From positions 186,001 to 250,000 of the forward strand of contig SKCR01033663.1 of the NCBI GenBank assembly GCA_019454045.1: DNA of 64,000 nt. The letters are read 5' to 3'. Origin of the DNA: Zanthoxylum bungeanum (Eukaryota > Streptophyta > Magnoliopsida > Sapindales > Rutaceae). Within the stretch, counting starts at the first letter, position 1. The number at the start of each line of letters is the position of its first letter. Below the pieces are notes generated by a model. That model did not search any database. It saw only the letters and a list, made by a program, of their open reading frames with translations, and was not told the origin of the DNA. Shown one piece after another: positions 23,096 through 36,274 of the stretch. The translations under genes and the position numbers were made by a program.

Positions 23096-24762
23096 GGATG
23101 AAATAAAATAAAGTAAACATGTATTTAATGTTTATTCATCACATATTCAAAATATTGAACATTTAGGCACAAAATTAAACATGATGCATGAACCATGTAT
23201 AATAAAATAGAAACCTAAAAGAATTACTATGTCTCGGAAATCTATCATCCCCCAAATAAGGGACGTATTAGGGTAGGTTAATTATTTGCATGATAGATCG
23301 AGACAATCTCAATTGAATAATATTTGCGGGAATAACTCATATTCATATATTAATCAACCATTGTTTGTTTTGAGCAATGAATTTTGATTAACATTTAATC
23401 ATTCCTTCGTGAGTGTAACCTGTTATTTCGGAACCCTCGGACTTAATTAGTGAAGTGTCGTCGTAGCGTAGGTCAGTTCACCAGATACATCTAGAATTCA
23501 TATCCTCTCGGAATCCAAACTTGATATTGACCCAAAATGGAGACCATCCATAGGGGATGAAAATAAAGCCGTCTCGAGGCACCTTTTGAATCTCCCATTT
23601 TCGGACTAACAACAGAGATCGTGGGATATATTGTCGTATATCCCCCTCCCACTCACTTTTTTAAATTTAAGGTTTCTATTTAAAATATCTAATATTTTAA
23701 TTCACTAGTGTCTATAAGTTTATGCACGGCTAAAACATAACTTCTACTTTACACTAGTGTATAATTAGTGATCTAATCAATTTTAACTCTTAAAATTTTA
23801 TTCACTAATTTCCATTAGTCTCCACTAATATTTAACTTAATTAAACTAATTTAATTCAATTTGATTTAGTGACTTAATTTATTTTAACTCTTAAAATATT
23901 AGTTCACTAACAAGTTTAAAATTTAAAATTCAACAAATGGACAAAATTTTAATTAAATTATTTAATTAATATAAGCGCGTTATAAATTTTAATGGTACGT
24001 GAAATTGTATCCCGAGTGCATACCACACTACCATCCATTCAAAATCGGCTATGAAATTTACGTTCGGGTTTTCATCCGATATACCAAGGGAAAACATAAT
24101 GTACTTATTAAACCCATTTGTATTAAATTTCTAAATTTCCAATTTTAACTCATTAAACCAATTAATCTTATTAATTTTTTTCATGCATATCATATTTCAA
24201 TTTAACACTTTTAAATTTCATAAAATCACATTTTATGATTAGAATATTCATGCACTAAAACATGGTATGACATATGAAAATACAAGAGTGAGCACTCTAA
24301 GCTATATGACATGTTATTCAAACATTTCAAAATAAACATACATATAACATAAAATAAAATTGCATTGATCAAGCTCTTATTTTCCTATACCTTGGTCTTC
24401 AAATCTCGCTCCATGGAAGGGTGTTGAGTCTTTGGCGGCTTCGGCGTTCCAAAATGCATAGAATGTTATAACTTGAATTTTTTTTTTTACGTAGGAAAAT
24501 ATATTTACAATGTTTGTAAAAAATGGCTTTACGGCCTTACATTCCCAAAACAATAAACAACATAAAAAAAAAGATCCGAAAAATTTTACGATCAATGTAA
24601 TATATTCATCACATGAATCTAAAATAAACATTCATCACATAAACATTAAAATGTGTCTACTCATCACAACATGCATATAAAAAAAACTATATCTCATATA
24701 AATTATTAAAAATAGAAATTTTTAATAAAAAAAAAGAAGGGTTAAGAATAATTTTCAATCTC
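23096..24762 (-). other. Leader of copia A2
   Basis: Near-identical to 3585-5248, including the 93-bp module at 23993-24085. The frame at 24377-24631 is not conserved in the first copy and is not supported as a gene. Confidence 0.8.
23993..24085. repeat. 93-bp shared module, copy 2 (copia A2 leader)
   Basis: Same 93 positions as 4482-4574, with only a few base changes between the two. Its presence here follows from the tandem duplication and is not an independent occurrence. Confidence 0.85.
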
Positions 24763-24777
24763 GCTCTTGTTGCCAAT
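24763..24777 (-). promoter_or_regulatory. Candidate primer-binding site of copia A2
   Basis: Identical to 5249-5263 (minus ATTGGCAACAAGAGC), directly after the LTR end. Confidence 0.65.
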
Positions 24778-26697
24778 TGTAGGAAACGCTTTCCTTCGCG
24801 CAGCGAAAGCGGCTTATGCACCGGGATCGTCCTAGTAAAAAAAATTTCCCACTCCCTTTGATGGTCGATTCTGACGAGCTCAAATCTGAACCGTTTTGCA
24901 CCCAAAATGTGTATACTGCACACCTAAATCAGCCATTGAAATGCATATGGTATAGCTATGTTTCAGGTTTGATTTTTTCACCAAATCATCCCCACAACAG
25001 CCTAGAAATACCTCTTTATATTCTTAAAATATTATGGACAAAACACGAAACAAGCCGAGCCCTAAAACACAACAGTGGGGTGTGGCAATTAAAAGATTTT
25101 ATGCTTACTACCGTGAGTGTATACAAGAAAGGAAGAAGATAATGATTTCGTTCTAACTCTGAATGGCCTTCCGTACTATGTCTCTCAACCAACAAAAACT
25201 AGTGTGGGCTAAACTTATAAGAATGAAATCCCTAAACACTTTAGAGATTGAACTAGGATTTGCATACACTCAAACCTTTTTTTTTTCTTTTTTTTTTTCC
25301 TTCAAATTTTGAGAGAATTTTAGAAAACATTAAGATGGCTAGGGTTTCACAAATTGAATTAGGGTGAAAGGATAACACACTTAACTTTTTATACTTAGGG
25401 TTTAATATGTTGTCAAAACAAAAGAAAACATTTCCCCTTCAACACCTAAGTTTTGGCTAGCCCACTCTTTTTTTTAACAATCAAATTTTAATTGTCATCA
25501 TAATGACAATATTTAGTTGCCAAAAGAAAAATGTGTAAATACCATTTAAGTAATATTGAATTTTTAAAATCATATTTTAAAATTCTTTATTTCTATAAAT
25601 TATATATTAAATAATTTAATATTTATATTAAATTAAATGAGTATCTCATAATCATTTATATAATGAAAACCTTATATTAAATATAATTTAAAGTTACATG
25701 TGCGACAAAATATATTATTATGTGAGTATATAATTGGACTATGCAATTATATTTAATTTGCTATAGTATATCGAGCTAGCACGGGGACCAAATGGACATA
25801 CAGTTCCGAGCTCCAATAATCCCGGAATATTAATTAAACTCTTAATTAAATATTCTGAATTATTAACTTTAGGTTATTCCACTAAAAATCAGAAGTTGCA
25901 CTCTCGTTTCCTTAGATATATAATATAAGTCAAATTACGTCGGTGTCCATCGATATAGCCATTACATACGGATTAGCCCTTCACGAGTATGTCATAATCA
26001 GAGATGGGGGTCATAATGTCCGTTATACCCCTCTAATCGTTCAAGTACTGCATCAATCCTTAAGGACTATACTCGTGTACTTCTCACAAGAAGGAGTGAA
26101 TTCCATATCTATGTAAAACATCTGCAGCTATACACCAAACCATGTCCCCCAAAGTACGTAGTTATTGGTCGGGATTGCTACACCAACCTCACCTTTGTAA
26201 ATCAAATGACATAATGTGTCATGCTAGATTTCGCAATACACTCAGGATTCATATCAATCCATATATAACCATCTAGTAGATTGAAATGAATTTCTTTATT
26301 TAACGGATATTATAAGAAACTCATTTCTTTCAAGGTCATGTCCTATATGATCACATCATATAAGGTGCCTTCATTCTCATATCACCACATAGATGATCTC
26401 AGATCAAGGTCGTCATACAATTATAGAATGGACCGCGGTTATAGATAAACCACAAATAAACTACCTGCTTCATTTTCTCTCTATGGACTATTTTTTATTA
26501 TTAACTTCAGACTTAAATCCTCTTGTGTATTACTCTCATACACTAAGTCTGAAGGCACATGAATAATCAAGGGTAAATAAGATAATTTATAATATGAGAT
26601 TTAAATCAAACATTTGATAAATTGACAACGCATCTTTTATTTCATAACAAATAATTATGTTTACATTACATGAAGTTCTATGGCATATATCCTAACA
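24778..26697 (-). mobile_element. 5' LTR of copia A2 (1920 bp)
   Basis: Plus strand TGTAGGAAACGC...CCTAACA. Same ends and nearly the same sequence as 5264-7184; the right flank CAAATGGTACC parallels CGAATGGTACC in copy 1. Confidence 0.9.
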
Positions 26698-26700
26698 CAA

Positions 26701-28180
26701 ATGGTACCCCAAACCGAGCCAAGCCACCCCGAACTAGACTTCGTTAATCTACACTTGGATCAGACTTCAACAATAATTGAGGCCAAGCTAGACCAGCTGA
26801 GGACAAGATTCAACATCTCTAAAGACTTCACTCTGAGTGTCCCTGAAGAATGAGATCAAACAAGCAGACCTCGAGACAATCAGATGGCCCTTCGTTAATC
26901 TATGCAAGGTTACTTCACAAAGATATTGGCAGTAATTAATCTAGCCTCGGGTAGAGTATTGGCGGGGCTCTACGTGATCTGGAGCAGAGCAGGACTGAGG
27001 GAGCCGTCGATCCCCGAACTGAAAAGAGTTTATAGGAAGAATCCCAACCTGAAAGAGTACAATGATCGGTATTCACTCTCCACTTATGTCAGGGCTCCCC
27101 ACATAATCACAAACCTCCCAACCAAACACCAACTCCTACCCCCAACTCTCTAAGAGACTCTTCCATCAGGTCGGGGGCGAGGAGCCTGAGGAAACTGTTG
27201 ATAAGGCCCCATAAAGAAAACCAAGGCCATGAAGAGCAAGGCTCCAGTCACCTCCTCTTCATACAACAGGGAAGAAACCAATTCTGGGAATTGAGGACTT
27301 CTCCGAAAATGGGAGGGGATGCATAGCCCATCTCCTTCCCTCATTCAACTTTTTTGGCAAAACACGTAAAACTTGACCAAGTAATGGCTTATGGAAGCCT
27401 CTCTCCTGATGAGGTCCTCAACAAAACTGGTCACTTTCAGGCAAAGGTTAAAAACTTCAATAATATTTTCTTGCTCTATTCACAATCCTGACCTTGTCCC
27501 TGATAGTGCAGTTGGCCTACTTCATGGCGACCAACATGGATATGTTGGCTAGCACTATTTTCGATGGGGTCATGCCCAAAGGCTCAAGAGCAACCTAACT
27601 AAGAGGGAAGCGGATCCGTCGAGAAGTCTAGATATGGCCAAGGCTGAAATAAGGGCTTTCTACCGTTCCACTAAGGTCTTGACGAAATAGAGGGATGAGG
27701 CCTGGGCCGAGACTTCTTCTCTCCGCCAAGCCTCAAATATCACAAAAATGAGGGTGATGAGGTCCGAGTCAAGGCTGGTTCAATGATGAATGACTACAAG
27801 GTGGAGCAGGCCAGGGCCGTCACAACCAGGAGCAAGCTCTAAAAGAAAATAGACCAATTGGAGAAGTCTGTGAACGAGTTAGATAAGGCTCGGGATGAGC
27901 TGGCCAAGTTCCAAGAAGAGCTGAAGAGTTTACTCGTCGAGCTTCTAGACCGCTTGGAGAACGTTAATGTTAGGGCCAAAATTGATGGGTTGGAAGAGTC
28001 TGTAAAGCCAATTGAAATGATGCAACCTAGCTTAGACTTAAGGATGTTTCACAAGGTTCTGAAGGTGGCCAAAGGAAAGATGTCCTACGAAGAGGCCTTT
28101 GGCCCAACCAAGAGGAAGCTGAAGTTATTCCTGACCCCGTCCCTGTGTCCATGGTACCTCCAACTCAAGGAGATCCATGC
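26701..28180 (+). pseudogene. Accessory ORF of the 'putative gypsy-type transposon' family, antisense to pol
   Basis: ATG 26701 opens MVPQTEPSHPELDFVNL. The conserved core at 26902-27153 reads YFTKILAVINLASGRVLAG, then LYVIWSRAGL, EPSIPELKRVY and a final ITNLPT; this pattern (a helix, an L-x-P-x-S-x-x-x-L-x-G turn, then L..F..Y..) is what I know from the plant domain often called putative gypsy type transposon or Transposase_28. A coiled-coil-like part (27858-28000, Leu/Glu/Lys heptads) follows, as in family members. Several stops and frameshifts break it. The function of the family is unknown. The copia A LTR ends three bases before the ATG. Confidence 0.7.
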
Positions 28181-28377
28181 CCATTATCTTCTGAACTGCC
28201 CTTTTCGACTCCTCATAAAATGTACCCAGCCCCTCCGAGAATGTACCCGGCCCCTCCATGTAACTTGTACATTATTTTTGTGGGTAATCTTGAGGGAGCC
28301 CCATGTAAAAAACTTTCTTTTTAATGAAGATTCAATTTTTGCACATACGCTTATTTTCCACATTAAAACGCACACCA

Positions 28378-28383
28378 AATAAA
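28378..28383 (+). terminator. Possible poly(A) signal AATAAA after the accessory ORF
   Basis: AATAAA lies about 200 bp past the recognisable end of the plus-strand ORF. It is a single common hexamer, so support is weak. Confidence 0.35.
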
Positions 28384-28779
28384 GACCCGAACTAAGGAAA
28401 CTTCCACCTCACTTTAACATGTTTAACTAATGCGTATTAACCAATACTTGGTAAATTCAATCAAATTAACTTCAGTCGTTCCCCTAAGGGACCACACCAC
28501 ATGCATGAACACTAACACCCGAACCTATCAAACTACCAATCTGAAATGATGATGTTTTTATACTTGGAAGGTTCTGAAAACTTCAAAAAGATCTAAGTAG
28601 TGAGAATTTTCTACCCGATCATCTTCAACAGTTCCCATACTTACATGGATCATACGAGATGCTGACCGGAGGAACTCAACTCTAATTACCGTAACTTTAC
28701 AGTAAGGGCACAAAGATGTGCCGATCTCATATTGACATAAAAGAGGCTCGACATAATGAATCCAACCCCGAGCCAGTAG

Positions 28780-29900
28780 TACACCTGGCCATAAGGGAAT
28801 GACCCCTCTTTGTGTGCCAACGAACACAAGAAGGCCTTGGTGGGACGTACCCGATCCCGAGCCACTTTAATCACTTGGTCACAATGGAATGATCCTTCTT
28901 TGTGCCATTCAAATAAGGCCATTGGGGAGAAACTCTGACCGCATGCCAACGATCTCAACAAGGCCTCAATGAGACGTTCCCGACCCCGGGCCGCTATAAT
29001 TACTTGGCCACAAGAAAATGATCCCTCCTTGTTCCATCTAGAAAGGCCATGGGGGAGAAACTTAAACCCTATGCCAGCGAGATCAACGAGGCCTTGGTAG
29101 GACATACCCGACCCTGAGCTGCTATAATCACTTGATCACAAGAGAATGATCCCTCCTTGTGCCATATAGAAAGGCCATGGGGGAGAAACTTCGGCCTTAT
29201 GCCAGCAAACATGAAAAGGCCTCGGTGGGACATACCCAACCCCGAGCCACTATAATCACTTAGCCACAAAGGAATGATCATTTCATGTGCCATCCAGAAA
29301 GGCCATGGGGGAGAAACTCTGACCCTATGCCAACGAACTCAACAAAGCCTCGGTGGGACGTACCCAACCTTGATCCGCTAAAATCACTTGGCCACAAGGG
29401 AATGATCCCTCATTATGCCATCCAGAATGACCATGTGGGAGAAACATCGACCCCATGTGAGCGAACTCAATAAGGCCTCGATGGGACATACCCGATCTCG
29501 AGCTGCTATAATCACTTAGCCATAAGGGAATGATCCTTTTTTGTGCCATCCTGAAAGGCCATGGGGAAGAAACTCCAGTCCTCTGTCAGCGAACACAACA
29601 AGGCCTCAGTGGGATATACCCAACCCTGAGCCACTATAATCACTTGGCCACAAGAGAATAATCCATCTCTATGCCATCCGGAAAGGCCAATAGGGAGAAA
29701 TTCCAACCCTCATGCCATCGAACTCAACAGGGCCACTGTAGGACATACCCGACCCCGAGCTGCTATAATTACTTGGCCACAAGTGAATGATCCCTCCTTG
29801 TGCCATTTAAACAACATGGCCTCGGCGGAATAAATGCAGCCTCAAGCCATTATAATCATTTGAACATAATGGAATGATCTCTCCTTGTGCCATTTAAATA
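28780..29900. repeat. Tandem array, unit about 127 bp, 8-10 copies
   Basis: The phrase AATGATCCCTCCTTGTGCCA recurs at about 28890, 29020, 29145, 29272, 29402, 29531, 29657 and 29787, with partial units at each end. Each unit also has AAAGGCCATGGGGGAGAAAC and ATACCCGACCCCGAGC. Frames on the minus strand across it are by-products of the periodicity. Confidence 0.9.
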
Positions 29901-30945
29901 ATATGGCATCGGCAGAACAAATACAGCCTTGAGTCATTATAATCATATCTGAGACATGCCATGTGGGAAAGATGTTCAACCATCGGCCATTCCCACGAAC
30001 AATGGTAGTGTCGTCCCATACCAAGTCATGCAAAAAACAAAAACATAATGACAAGTGTGACAAGGGTAACGTATCACAGACTCCGTGTTGACCCAAAAAT
30101 AGTAAGGTAGTTGAGGCAACGTCCTACCCCAATTTGCCTAAAATAATAATTCTAAACCTCATAATTCAAAAGTCTCAACTAACCGAGCTATGGATCGGAG
30201 AGGTGAACAACGCCATAAGGAGATTTTCGTTATGCTAGGAAAAAACACCAGCCTCGCAAACGCGAAAGAGGCCCTTCTGCCTTCCTCATACTATACTTGA
30301 CGGGTCTGAAGTGGGATGGTGAATGCCACGGGGGCATTTTCCTTCCCCGTGCTAGACACATCTTGAGGCTACAAATGCCACAAAGGCTCGTGGGCCTTCC
30401 CTACACTATGTACCTCCAACACTGGGCGGCAAACCTATGGGGGAATTATCTCTCCCCATGCTACGCAAACTAGAGGATACCATAGTATCTCACAGTTGTC
30501 TTCAATCCATACGTGTTATGAATACCTTGGGGCACTAAACGCCACACCGACTATTTTGTCGAGCTTGTTATGGATACTCGAGGTGCCAAACACCATATAG
30601 GTCTTCTTGTTATATCTCACAAAGGTGAAAACCATTGGAAATTTATGCTCCAGCTCGGGGGTTTGATAATGACACAAGGGATTGGCGTGTCGCGGGGGAT
30701 CACATTTTTCCCACCTGTCATGCACTCATTGGTGTATTCTGATCTCGAATATCTCACAAGAATATTATATAAGTCTTTCCCATCCAAATAACAAACAAGC
30801 ATTAGGTGAATAGTATTTATTTATAAAGGAAAATGCCTATTTATATTCTTGGGATCTACCGCCATTCTTACAACTCTTTGAGGGTAATTCTAAGAGAAGC
30901 TCTATTTAAAATACCTCTTCAACATCCCTGAATTCCATGGCTTTT
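29901..30945 (-). other. Non-coding stretch between integrase and the tandem array
   Basis: No conserved frame was seen. It is moderately GC-rich, with short repeated phrases such as GGCATCGGCAGAACAAATACAG near the array and GCCACA.GGC... around 30370. It fits the variable 3' untranslated region of the Tat-like element. Confidence 0.5.
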
Positions 30946-30949
30946 TGAG

Positions 30950-32010
30950 CTAGGTGTTGTCAAATTGTTCCAGATGATAGACACCCAACCTACTGACCTT
31001 GGCTACTCTGTAAGGTCTCTCCCAATTGGCATCCGGGGAGTGTTCCTCATGCCATCTTTTATTTAGGGTGACCAGCCTCAAGACTAAGTCTTGGAGGCAA
31101 AAGGTTTGCACCCAGACCCTTTTACTGTAGAAGTGAGTCATCCTTTGCAAATATGCTGCCACATTGAGTGTCGACCTCTCTCTTTTTTCTTCTATTAGGT
31201 CAAGGTGGTGCTTGATAAGTTCTTTATTCTGTCCTTCCTAAAAATGTTGAACCCGATGAGTCGTTATCCCAATCTCTGCTGGAACGACTGTCTCACATCC
31301 GTAAGCCAAAGAGAAATGGGTTCCCCCGTGGAGTTTTTGTAGGTCATCTAATGCGCCCATAGTACTTCCGGAAGCTCCTCAACCCATAGACCCTTACATG
31401 ACCTGAACCTTGCCTTCAGATTATTCTTTATGGTCTTGTTTTCCGCTTCAACTTGTCCATTCGACTTTAAGTGAGCAGGTGAGGCAAATCTCAAGGAATT
31501 TAGAGATCCTCACAAAGTTTCTTGAAGCCCGTGCTGTCAAACTATTTTCCATTATTTTTGATGATGGCCCTAGGGATCCTGAATTAGGAAATAATATTCT
31601 ACTTGACAAAGTCAGTGGCTTTCTTCTTAATTATGGCAGATAGTGGCTCGGCCTCTACCCACTTGATGAAACAGACGATCGCCATGATCGTAAACTTGGC
31701 ATGTCCCCGACCCGTAGGCATAGGTCCAATGAGATCTAACCCCTACAGGGGAAATTTTCAAGGACTTGACAAAGTGGTCAGCTGTTCGGGTGGCTAGTGA
31801 GGTGCATTGGCATTTATTTGCACCCGTCACAAGCTCAGACAACCTCGACCCCATTCTGATGCATTATCGGCCATAAAAAACCTTGTCTGAGTGCTTTATA
31901 GGTGATTGATTTCCCACCAGAGTGGCTCCCGCATAATTCCTTTATGAATTTCCATGAGTACGTAGTTTGCCTCTTCGGGCCCAAGACACCTCATATACGT
32001 CATGGTGTAG
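30950..32010 (-). pseudogene. Tat-like integrase, degenerate
   Basis: The C-terminal region is clear at 30950-31162 (FCLQDLVLRLVTLNKRW, then NWERPYRVAKVSRLGVYHLE). The core start with the gypsy pattern G-L-D-L-I-G-P-M-P and IDCFIKWVEAEPL lies near 31640-31760, and a decayed zinc-binding stretch near 31870-32000. Stops occur every few dozen codons. Confidence 0.75.
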
Positions 32011-33013
32011 CCCCTTCTATACAACATCTCATCTATTAAATAGAAACGTGCACTCTGATATTTAATTTCCTGGCTTCTTTTTTATCCTCTGCCAAGTCCC
32101 TCAACTCTAAGTATCTCATGATCGGGTCCATCCAGGTCGATTTGGTTTCAACTTCCACCTCCATTATACTCAGTTTCTCAATGCTTTTGGGCTCTAGAAT
32201 CTTCAGGGGAATGATCTGGGGAATCTTTGACTTGATGGACGAAGCCAATCAAACCAATGAATCTGCTTGTTAATTTTTTTCCTGAACGACATGTTCGAAG
32301 GTCACATTCCTCATTCCCCCGACCAATGTTTTCACCTACAAGAGATATACTTTCACATTGGGCTCCCCTTGCTTGGAACCCTATAATCAGTTGCTAAACG
32401 GCCAGTTAGGAATTGTTCTTCACTATTACATCTCCCACCCAACTGCCCCAAAAATCTTCAACTTAGTTAGGACTACCTCATACTCAGCTTTATTGTTGGT
32501 GGCCTCGAATGCAAACCTCAACGAGTAGCTCAACTCCTCTCATTCTTCAATTCTGTGAATGATTCCAGCCCTGCACCATTGCGAACTAACAGACTCATCG
32601 AAAACCAGTTCCCAATTCTTCTCTATAACTACCATGATTTTGAGCCTAGTGAATTCTACTACAAATTAGGCAAGAGTTTGGCACTTGATCGACACCCGGG
32701 GCATGTAGGATACGTCATATTCACTAAGCTCTATGGACTATTTTACAACTCGACCCGAGGTGTCCGGTCTATGCAATATTTGCCTAAGTGGGTGGTCAGT
32801 ATATACACTGATGGTATGAGCTTGGAAGTATGGACACAACTTCCTTGCTGGAGTAACTAGGGACAAGGCTATCAGTTCGTGTGTTGGGTATCGGGTTTCT
32901 GTATCTAAAAAGGCCTTGCTAGTGTAATACACCGGCCTTTGAGTTTTGTATACTTCTTGCACTAAAGCTGAACTTACAGCATACTCAGAAATAGCTAAGT
33001 ACGGAAATAACAT
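32011..33013 (-). pseudogene. Tat-like RNase H and second RNase H-like region
   Basis: The RT-attached RNase H is at 32738-33013: LAISEYAVSSALVQE, then RPVYYTSKAF, RYPTHELIALSLV and TISVYTDHPLRQIL. Between this and the integrase, 32250-32600 holds a broken second RNase H-like part and the linker WMDPIMRYLELRDL at 32036-32248. A doubled RNase H is typical of the Tat lineage. Confidence 0.75.
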
Positions 33014-33890
33014 CTCACCCGAAATTGGCTTAGCCAGGAGTATGGGTCGAGTAAAGTATCATTTAAGCTGTTAGAATGCCTTCTCACACTCGCTTGTCCA
33101 CTGGACTTCCTTCTTTGCCTTCTTGATCAGTTGGAAGAAGACATGACACTTATATGTGGCCTTAGAGATAAACCAGTTAAGCTCTGCACCTCTTTCACCA
33201 TCCTTAGAGATTTTAGATCCAGCACCGCCCTGACCATGTTCCCCAAAAACTTTCCCAAAGATACCCTGAAGGCACATTCATCCAGGTTCAACCTCATCTG
33301 TTATTTCCTCAAGAGTTCAAAACCTCTCTGAGGTCCCCAAATGGTCATCAGGCTTTGCAGTCATTGTGAATCATATCATCGACACAGACCTACATCGTCT
33401 TGCCAATGAGGGGCTTGAAGACCCGATTTACCAATCTCTGATATGTAGACCTAACATTCTTCTGTCCAAAAGGTATCGCCTTGTAACAATACAACCTTTG
33501 GTCGGTGATGAAGGCTATTTTTTCTCCATCCTCATGAAGCTTTCTGATCTGATTGCACCCTAAGAAGACATCCATAAAACTAAGCAGCTCATGGCAGGCT
33601 GTTGAATCCATCAGTTGATCCACCTTCTGGAGTGAAAAACTATCTCTTGGGCAAGCCTTATTTAAGTTGGAGAAATCCACATATATCCTCTATTTTCCAT
33701 TGACCTATTTCACCAATACTCATTCGATACCCATTTTAGGTATTTAACCTCTCTGATGAACTTGACCTTCATTAACTTGTCTACCTCTGCGTGAATAGCC
33801 TCATATTGCTATCGATTTAAGGTTTTCCTCATTTTTTTACAGGCTTATGAGCCTAGTCTATTGTCATACGGTGGCTGATAACCTAAGGAT
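33014..33890 (-). pseudogene. Tat-like reverse transcriptase, degenerate
   Basis: The core at 33390-33680 reads DFSNLNKACPRDSFSL, then LLSFMDVFLGCNQI with the first catalytic Asp, and YCYKAIPFGQKN. The active-site loop VCVDDMI follows near 33370-33390 after a TAG. Upstream sequence to 33890 includes the MPGFDP start pattern. RT thumb sequence continues to 33071. Confidence 0.85.
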
Positions 33891-34546
33891 CAAACCCGGG
33901 CATGTCCTTGTGACCCCATGCAAAAATATCTGTGTATTCTCTCAAGAAACCCACCAGCCTCTTCTTTAGACTTTGTTCCAACCCGACCCCTAACTTGACT
34001 ATCTTTATGGGGCCAAAAAGTCACACAGGCTCTAGCTTCTCCCTTGTTTCTCCACAACAAGATTTCCTTTGACATAGCCGCAAAACAACTCATGGCCACA
34101 TTCTGACTCCCGCAAACTATCCCGACCCCCTCACTGGTTGGGAACTTCAACTTCAAGTAGTAGATTGTCATTGCTGCCATTGACTTCATCATGAAGGGCC
34201 TTCCTAAAAAAACTTGATAGGCTCTTAGACAGTCTACCATAGTGAAGTCTGTCATCATTATCCTAGTATAGGGGGCCGTTTTGATGGTTATTGTAAGCTG
34301 CACCTGAACCAGTTAAATAACCGTTGCTCTTCCAATCCCATATAGCATAGTTGTGTCTTGGAGCAATGTGGTGAACTCCATACCCAAGCTATCCAAGGCT
34401 TCATTAGATATGATTTCCACTGCACTCCCAAGGTCCACCAATATCCTATCTACCTTTGATCCACCAATATTGGTTTTGATTATTAGCGCGTCATCTTGAG
34501 GGTAGCTCACCCCCTGAGCATCGTCTTCGGTGAACATTATTGGCAT
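33891..34546 (-). pseudogene. Tat-like protease and following linker
   Basis: The active-site segment RILVDLGSAVEIIS (Asp codon at about 34433-34435, D-L-G in place of D-x-G-S-S) and the later LGRPFMMKSMAAMTIYYLKL (ORF 33890-34303) match the gypsy protease fold order. A frameshift lies between 34303 and 34313. Confidence 0.78.
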
Positions 34547-34699
34547 TGGCCTGGTTTTTTATATCATGAGTTTCCTCTCAGTAGCTATTACCTCAGGATC
34601 GTTGATCTAACAATAGATCTTTCTTCTCGGTTCGAATCTCCAACTAACATCATTCCCCCATCTATAGTGAACATAAGCCTTTATTTCTTTCACTGTCTG

Positions 34700-36260
34700 A
34701 TTCTCACAGCCTCATGATCAATGGACTCCTTCAGGTAGTCATTCCTCACCAAGTCCTCCACCTACTCTTGCAAGTCTCTGCATCTCCCCATGGCATGTCT
34801 ATTTGTATTATGATGTGCATAATAAGCCTTGTAATCCCTCTTCTCAACCAAAAATCTCATCGGGTCGGGCTCAGTCAGCAAGCGCTTATCCTGGATCTCC
34901 TGAGCTATCTGCACCAAAGGTCTGTTAAGGGTATTTTACGTCGTTCCCCCAACAACATGAGCGACCTTGGCTGGGGGCCTCCATTCGGGTGTTGGGTTAC
35001 CATGAGTTATCGGCCTAAACTTCCTTCGCCTCGGGATGGTCCTCTCCGACCTTTACCAATATCACACTGATTCACTTGCATTGGCACCTTCATTGCCCGA
35101 GCAGTGCCTCATCAGGCTATCTTCTCTTATTCTTCCAATAACATAAATTTCCATGTCTGCTCCAATGTCGCGGTATAGTAGGGTACCTCTTAGATCTTTA
35201 GGTGAGACCCCAACTTCCCAACCATCAAATCTCCTTTAAAGATCTCTAACGCCTCCGGGAACTCATACGCCCCGACCTCTAATACCAAGTTGTGGTGTCT
35301 GTCGATGAAACTCTCTAGGGGCTGTCATCTCTCTACTTCAACATCCTAAATGACCTAGCCATCTTCATGGGTGTGCATGCTCCTTAAAGTGGCGTACAAC
35401 AGACTTACGAAGCTATGAAAAATTACCGATGCTCCTTGGAGTCAGATTTCATAACCATAAGCGGGTCGACCCTCCCAAGGTTAGTGGGAACACCTTGCAA
35501 ACCGCCTCCCGACTACGCCTTGGATTTCCATTAGTTAAATAAATTTTTCAATATGGGATCGAGGGTCTGTGTTACGTTTGAATATGTCCATCGCGGGCAT
35601 AGCGAATCTCCTTAGAAACTCCGTCTTCATCACTTCTTTAGTGAAAGAGGATGCTGCCTCCAAGTCTTGGTTACTCCGAGTACTTCCCTGTGTGTTTTCT
35701 TCGTATTTCTTGATCTCCTTCTGAAACTATTCTCTCATCTACTCTTGGTGTTTTCTTACCCTCGATTGAGGGGTTTCTCATATTCACTTCTTCGGGCTTG
35801 GTATCTCCGATTTCTTGCAGTTTTACGCCCATATTCCAGATATCACCTTAACTCGCTTTCCCCAAAATACAGACTGTCACCGAACGATTCTAGAGTTTGT
35901 TTATCGTCTTCTTCCTCCCACGTCTCTTCTGCAGGGGCTGCGTTAGCCACGACCACTGACTTTACTTTACTAGTGTTTCTTTTCCCCGTTTCTCAATCCT
36001 CTTTCACACTGGCTATCCTCTTTCCATTAGTAATCTCTTCCTTTCTACTGGGGCCTGCTCGAGCTTGCTCTCCTGTCTCATTTTTCAACTTATCGATCTT
36101 TTCCATGATGGTTTTCATAAAGGTTTGTGTCACCACCCTTTCCTTTCGTGCATTCTCCCATTCCAAACGTAGGCTTTCCTCCATCTTTTCCACCCACTCC
36201 GTCGTTGAAGACTCTAAAGCTCTATAGTTATTGTCTTATGCCATCGTCTCAATCTGGTTG
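34700..36260 (-). pseudogene. Tat-like gag, degenerate
   Basis: The charged N-terminal helix (MEKMEESLRLEWENARKER, 35993-36193) is followed by a decayed gag core near 35300-35650 (TDPRSHIEKF) and a zinc-finger-like remnant near 34750-34830 (NTNRHAMGRCRDLQ). The long plus-strand frame at 35667-36227 is its antisense shadow. Confidence 0.65.
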
Positions 36261-36274
36261 CTGCCTTTCATACT

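Larger units (their letters stand above)
22990..26697 (-). mobile_element. Copia A2: duplicated 5' part of copia A
   Basis: Contains only the gag N-terminus, leader, primer site and 5' LTR. It is cut at 22990 by the duplication junction, so it has no pol and no 3' LTR. Confidence 0.88.
22990..27115. repeat. Second copy of a roughly 4.1-kb tandem duplication
   Basis: This block matches 3479-7361 followed by 22730-22985, that is, copy 1 after removal of element B. It covers copia A gag start, leader, 5' LTR and accessory ORF. Because both the LTR and its flanking target are repeated, it is a duplication of the locus and not a second insertion. Differences are scattered single bases and short indels, a few percent by eye. 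Confidence 0.85.

Noticed and set aside
22990..26697. Copia A2 as an independent second insertion
   Set aside because: Its flanking target sequence is the same as that of A1 and the gag end is cut at a non-LTR junction, which a duplication explains and a new insertion does not.
35667..36227. 186-codon plus-strand ORF
   Set aside because: It is antisense to the recognisable gag N-terminal helix at 35993-36193 and shows no family motif of its own.
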